Positions 32,505-35,755 of a stretch of 35,755 bases of DNA are shown here, in pieces. The DNA is from JBBSUX01 sp038234045 (GTDB lineage: Bacteria; Pseudomonadota; Gammaproteobacteria; Burkholderiales; Burkholderiaceae_C). Numbering within the stretch: position 1 is the stretch's first letter; each line of letters starts with the position of its first letter. The DNA is taken from the NCBI GenBank assembly GCA_038234045.1, contig JBBSUX010000002.1:1-35755 (forward strand). Reading direction: 5' to 3'. A program made the position numbers and the translations under genes. Under the pieces are notes generated by a model. The model was not told the origin of the DNA. It ran no database searches and worked only from the letters and a program-made list of their open reading frames with translations.

Positions 32505-32945
32505 TTATTGGCAGGTGAAGCAGGCGTTGTTCGTCGCGATGTTCTGTACGGCGAGCGTACGGCTGCCCTGAGCAAAGTTGCTAGCCGAAGAGTTCAACAT
32601 GGCAGTAACTTGCGTGCTGTGCGCTTTAATCGTTACATTTCCAACGTTGGACGAAAGGCTTTGGGTAGCGACGTTGTTGTTATCTGATGCCCCGTTACTG
32701 ATCGAGCTATTGGCTGCAAGCACGGCCTGGGTGCTATGGCTCTTCACGTCAACATTACCAGTGTTGCTGGCCAGGTTTTGCTGCGCTTTGTTGTCATTGC
32801 CACTGACGGCGTTGCGCACCGAGGTGGATACAAGCACTGCGGCCTGCTCAGAGGCACCAGAGATGGTGATTTCCGGAGGGACTGGCGTTGTGGCAAATGC
32901 GGAAACAGAGAGCGCTGCGAATGCAAGGAGAGCAAGCTTTTTCAT
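32505..32945 (-). CDS. Putative curli-like amyloid / fibre subunit with three 39-residue repeats
   Basis: The 146-residue product has a standard signal peptide (MKKLALLAFAALSVSAFA). The mature part is nearly all tandem repeat, with Gln34, Gln73 and Gln112 opening three units exactly 39 residues apart. Aligned positions 12 (Asn), 21 (Ala), 23 (Gln) and 28 (Asn) are constant in all three, and units 1 and 2 share GNV, K and HST. Units 1 and 2 read N-x-A-x-Q (NKAQQ, NVATQ) and unit 3 TLAVQ, close to the N-x-A-x3-Q of curlin repeats. Composition is Asn/Gln/Ser/Ala/Thr/Val with few charges and no Trp. The C-terminus is CFTCQ. AGGAA gives a good ribosome binding site. It is first in the CsgG-like operon. 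A beta-solenoid or amyloid fibre subunit is the best guess. Confidence 0.8.
   Translation of the reverse strand: MKKLALLAFAALSVSAFATTPVPPEITISGASEQAAVLVSTSVRNAVSGNDNKAQQNLASNTGNVDVKSHSTQAVLAANSSISNGASDNNNVATQSLSSNVGNVTIKAHSTQVTAMLNSSASNFAQGSRTLAVQNIATNNACFTCQ
32508..32846 (-). repeat. Three tandem 117-base coding repeats (39 residues each)
   Basis: Unit 1 covers 32846-32730, unit 2 32729-32613, and unit 3 (35 residues, truncated) 32612-32508. Units 1 and 2 are clearly related over their full length; unit 3 keeps the framework positions but is divergent. At the DNA level they have drifted, so the duplication is not recent. Confidence 0.88.
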
Positions 32946-33293
32946 GACAGTTCCTGGTTGGGTTGAGATTGCAGGGCCCAGAATCTGTGCCCTGCCGGCG
33001 CACCAGAAACCCGTTTCCGGGGTGATGTTTCCGATGGCCTTGGATCAGTTTCCGTCGAGCCGCAGCACCAGCGAATACCCTGGATCAGGTAGCCTGAAGC
33101 TGCTATCTGGATGAAAACTCAAAGGACTGTGCTCCCTTGAAAGAACAGGATCTTCCTGATCGGCCGCAAATCAAAGCAGGTAGTTTCAAAATGCAACTAC
33201 TGTGAATATTTAGCTCCGAATGTCAGATTTCTCATAGGATGTATCGGCAGGCAGTTAGTGTTGGAGATCGGCCTCACTATCGGAGCAGGACCT
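32946..33293. promoter_or_regulatory. 348-bp divergent control region with direct and inverted repeats, no gene seen
   Basis: Between the repeat-protein gene (-) and the response regulator gene (+), I see three identical GTTTCCG sites at 33013, 33027 and 33048 (14 and 21 bases apart), two TGGATCAG copies (33041, 33081), and inverted repeats GCAGGGC/GCCCTGC (32971-32995), CCTG-gat-CAGG (33079-33089), CAGGA-tct-TCCTG (33146-33158) and GTAGTT-N9-AACTAC (33180-33200). The upstream half is AT-rich and likely holds promoters, but I cannot assign -35/-10 boxes with confidence. Confidence 0.65.
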
Positions 33294-34100
33294 ATGCGGA
33301 TCGACATGCATGCCTACGAAGCGACCCCACTTCCCACAGCGAACCTGACAGTTTCGTCACCCGCGACCCAAGTAGGAGCAGGAGGATCTCTCCCGCTCTG
33401 CCAAGCTGGCGTGCCGGCGTGGCCCGGTTTTCTGCTGGGCCAGGTGGAACGCCCAATCCGCGTCTTGCTGATCGATGACGACCCCCATGTTCGTAACGTC
33501 ATCGCGCAAGAGCTGCTCGGGGATTTGCGCATCAACCTCGTCGCACAAGGCTCGAGCGTGCGTGAAGCGCGCAAACTCATGGCAACGCATGACTTCGATG
33601 TACTTGTTGTCGATCTCAACCTTGGTGACGGCTCCGGCTTCGAACTCATCGATCAGGCCAAGCAGCGCCGAACCGGCGTCGAGGTCATCGTCGTTTCCGC
33701 GCTCGAGGACGACGACAAGGTGTTGCAGGCATTCGAGCTGGGCGCAACCGGCTATCTCGCCAAGAACTCTTGGTTCGGAAACTTCGCTCAATCCGTCCTG
33801 CAGGTGGTCAACGGCGGTGCTTCGATCACTCCGAATCTGGCGCGACGCTTGCTGGGAAAGCTCAATCGCTCGGGCGCACGCCGCGAATCCTATGCGCCGC
33901 CCAGCCAGGATCTGCTGTCTGCGCGTGAGGCGGAGGTACTCGGCCTTGTTGCCTGCGGGCACACCAGTGCCGAGATTGCGACGCGGCTCGCCATCAGTGG
34001 GCAGACAGTCGACACCCATGTCAAAAACATTTATCGCAAGCTTAGGGTGCGCAGCCGTGCGCAAGCCGTGAGTTGTGCATCTGCACGCGGCCTGATCTGA
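33294..34100 (+). CDS. NarL/FixJ-family response regulator divergent from the CsgG-like operon
   Basis: This 268-residue regulator has a receiver domain with the acidic cluster DDD (61-63) and phospho-acceptor Asp107 in FDVLVVDLNLGDGSG, then a LuxR-type helix-turn-helix (LSAREAEVLGLVACGHTSAE onward, with VDTHVKNIYRKLRV). A 50-residue N-terminal extension before the receiver is unusual for the family, rich in Pro/Gly/Ala and unlike any domain I know. I chose the ATG at 33294 because GGAG at 33282-33285 is well spaced; a GTG at 33258 is possible. The kinase gene follows 59 bases downstream. It is divergent from the amyloid-like operon, which makes that operon its likely target, much as CsgD (also LuxR-type) controls csgBAC in E. 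coli. Confidence 0.93.
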   Translation: MRIDMHAYEATPLPTANLTVSSPATQVGAGGSLPLCQAGVPAWPGFLLGQVERPIRVLLIDDDPHVRNVIAQELLGDLRINLVAQGSSVREARKLMATHDFDVLVVDLNLGDGSGFELIDQAKQRRTGVEVIVVSALEDDDKVLQAFELGATGYLAKNSWFGNFAQSVLQVVNGGASITPNLARRLLGKLNRSGARRESYAPPSQDLLSAREAEVLGLVACGHTSAEIATRLAISGQTVDTHVKNIYRKLRVRSRAQAVSCASARGLI

Positions 34101-34159
34101 GGCCTAACCCATGCCGTCAGGGAATCGTTTGCAGCTATTCAACCTGAAACGGCGAACCC

Positions 34160-35545
34160 ATGGTTGATGAATCCGAGTTGCTTTTCCGGCTCTGGATGGG
34201 TCTGAGCGCGCCCTCATGTCTGCTGGTGCTGATGCTGGTTGCTTATCAGCGCCAGCGCCATGCGGCGGATCTTCTTTTCGGACTCCTGCTCTTGGCCTGG
34301 TTGATACGGCTTGCGCTCCAGCTGCCGCAGCCTCCGCCGGCCGCCGGTATTGGCTTCAGAACATCAGTGTGTCTGGTGGCGACCGCAGTTTTTTCCTTTG
34401 GGTACGAATTCATGCGGCGGCCCAAACGCTGGCGATTTGTTGCAACGGGGGCCTTGGTTCTCATGCTTGTGACGTCCACAGCTCTCACCAGCTGGATGGT
34501 GCGCTCAGAGGATGACGGACCGGCAATCCTCATTTGGCAACTTGCACACGTTGGACTTGCGTTGGCGATCGTATTCGAGACCTGGCGCGCCTGGCGTCAA
34601 CGCAGAACTTCTCGTATCGTCGTCTTTTGCGTTGCCGCGGGGCTGGTCATCCTCGGCATCGGTCTGCTGTTTCCGCGAGGCACCAGTTATGCGATGCCTC
34701 TGGGGAGCTACCTCTACATCGGGATCCTGTCGGCAGCATGGCTGGTGTCGACCGGTCGGCTCCAGTTGGGCAGGGGCAGGATGCGCAGGGCCACCGATCC
34801 GCTTGCGGGGCTCTATCGCAATGCTGATTCGTTCGATACCTCACCAGAAAGTTTCTCCACAGGTGCCAGATCGGAGAAAGCCGTAAAAACCGAGCGCATG
34901 CGGATCGCCCGCGATCTGCATGACGGGTTGGGTTCGCAGCTGGTCGGGCTTATCGCCCGCTACGACCTGCACGATCCCGCCCAGCAGCAAATGGTGCTTG
35001 CGCTGGAGGAATGCCTGCTGGAACTGAAGCGGGTCGTTGATTCCATCGATATGGATGATCTCGATTCACTTCCCTATGCGCTCGGGCGTCTGCGCCACCG
35101 GGTGCAGCCGTCGCTGGACCGTCTGGGCATGTCGCTGAACTGGCATGTGGACGACCATCCCGTGCTACACGCGATTGGCCCCACTCGAGTCGAGCAGCTC
35201 CTGCGCATCACGCAGGAGGCACTCTGCAACGTCATGCGGCACTCACAGGCGCATCATGTGGAAGTAGGCTTGCTTCACGACGAATCGGCTGCTTCCATGG
35301 TGCTGCAAATTCGGGACGATGGTTGTGGAATCGCCGGTTCCCGTATCACCCGTGACGACCAGGCAAGCCTGGGAACGGGCTTGGCCGGCATGCACCAGCG
35401 CTGCCGCGCGATCCAGGCGGAAATCGACATCATCAGTGTGCACCAACAAGGAACGGTGGTGAGGGTCGCTCTGCCGCTGCAGCCGCATCCGGTCAGTCAA
35501 GAGCGCTGGTGGTCGGCCTTGCATCGCCCATTTTCGCGGGCGTGA
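34160..35545 (+). CDS. Membrane sensor histidine kinase (HisKA_3 / NarX-like)
   Basis: The 461-residue kinase has about six to seven transmembrane helices in the first 200 residues with very short loops, so it probably senses a signal within or near the membrane. The HisKA_3 motif RMRIARDLHDGLGSQLVG carries the phosphorylated His254. The ATPase domain has the N-box QEALCNVMRHSQAHHVEV, G1 DDGCGIAG and G2 GTGLAGMHQR. This class partners with NarL/FixJ regulators, and one is encoded just upstream. The helix-rich sensor resembles 7TM-type sensors but has no recognisable input domain. The C-terminal tail after the ATPase domain is short. Confidence 0.92.
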   Translation: MVDESELLFRLWMGLSAPSCLLVLMLVAYQRQRHAADLLFGLLLLAWLIRLALQLPQPPPAAGIGFRTSVCLVATAVFSFGYEFMRRPKRWRFVATGALVLMLVTSTALTSWMVRSEDDGPAILIWQLAHVGLALAIVFETWRAWRQRRTSRIVVFCVAAGLVILGIGLLFPRGTSYAMPLGSYLYIGILSAAWLVSTGRLQLGRGRMRRATDPLAGLYRNADSFDTSPESFSTGARSEKAVKTERMRIARDLHDGLGSQLVGLIARYDLHDPAQQQMVLALEECLLELKRVVDSIDMDDLDSLPYALGRLRHRVQPSLDRLGMSLNWHVDDHPVLHAIGPTRVEQLLRITQEALCNVMRHSQAHHVEVGLLHDESAASMVLQIRDDGCGIAGSRITRDDQASLGTGLAGMHQRCRAIQAEIDIISVHQQGTVVRVALPLQPHPVSQERWWSALHRPFSRA

Positions 35546-35755
35546 TGAAGCGGGCAGCCTGAGGGTTTCTGAGAGCGTCAGGATTTTCCGCCTGCGCATC
35601 CTCGTTCAGTTGCTGACCTTCGCGCTTCGGCCGCGTCCAAGGCTCGGCCCTCCAACGGCTGTGGTGCAACAGATCACGGCTGCGCTCGAACCCGCCGGTA
35701 ATTTCCATTTCAAGGCGCTCAGCATCCCGGCGACGCACATCGTCCGTCACCTCGG
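35546..35755. other. End of window, no convincing gene
   Basis: An 85-codon minus-strand frame (35493-35750) overlaps the kinase 3' end and has no family resemblance; a plus-strand frame also runs open to the edge. A gene may start or end beyond the window, but nothing can be supported here. Confidence 0.4.

Noticed and set aside
35493..35750. 85-codon minus-strand open frame at the window end
   Set aside because: It overlaps the 3' end of the histidine kinase gene, has no recognisable domain and no clear start signal.

Overview
The window looks like chromosomal DNA of a GC-rich betaproteobacterium, most likely a Comamonadaceae member (Burkholderiales). This rests on the acyl-CoA gene content, the codon usage and two kinds of short interspersed repeat that I recall from that family (6894-6985; and the GCGCTT-N7-AAGCGC type at 7484-7543 and 20636-20698, with a related patch at 13933-14002). 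The family assignment is inference; no rRNA or tRNA gene was seen.

Region 1 (1-8629, + strand) is a fatty acyl-CoA catabolic cluster: the C-terminal part of a 3-hydroxyacyl-CoA dehydrogenase, a broken M20 peptidase, a thiolase, a glycosyltransferase-like gene whose stop overlaps the start of a long acyl-CoA dehydrogenase, a small membrane protein, an SDR, a hotdog thioesterase and an MDR-family NADPH oxidoreductase. Region 2 (8630-12604) combines a PepSY protein, a COG4705-like membrane protein, a HiPIP electron carrier and a QseBC-like two-component system. It resembles an envelope or redox stress module.

Region 3 (12857-20184) is stress related: an AidB-like acyl-CoA dehydrogenase homologue with a promoter that may give a leaderless mRNA, a large-subunit KatE catalase, an EamA exporter with a very His-rich tail divergent from arsH, and a GNAT acetyltransferase. 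Region 4 (20228-28626) holds a 1257-residue MmeI-like (type IIL) restriction-modification enzyme with an apparently intact nuclease motif, a GST, an SDR, a RES/Xre toxin-antitoxin pair with a clear palindromic operator, and a MATE efflux pump.

Region 5 (28789-35545) is the most interesting. A four-gene minus-strand operon encodes a small secreted protein made of three 39-residue Asn/Gln/Ser/Ala repeats with a curlin-like N-x-A-x-Q signature, a second small secreted protein, a CsgG/HfaB-like lipoprotein fused to peptidoglycan-binding-like and DUF4384-like regions, and a Sel1-like protein. A strong intrinsic terminator follows the repeat-protein gene. A NarL/FixJ-type response regulator and its histidine kinase are divergent from it, across a 348-bp region rich in direct and inverted repeats. 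I read this as a putative curli-like surface amyloid or adhesin secretion system with its own two-component control. It fits none of the named curli, Fap or Hfa operons that I know.
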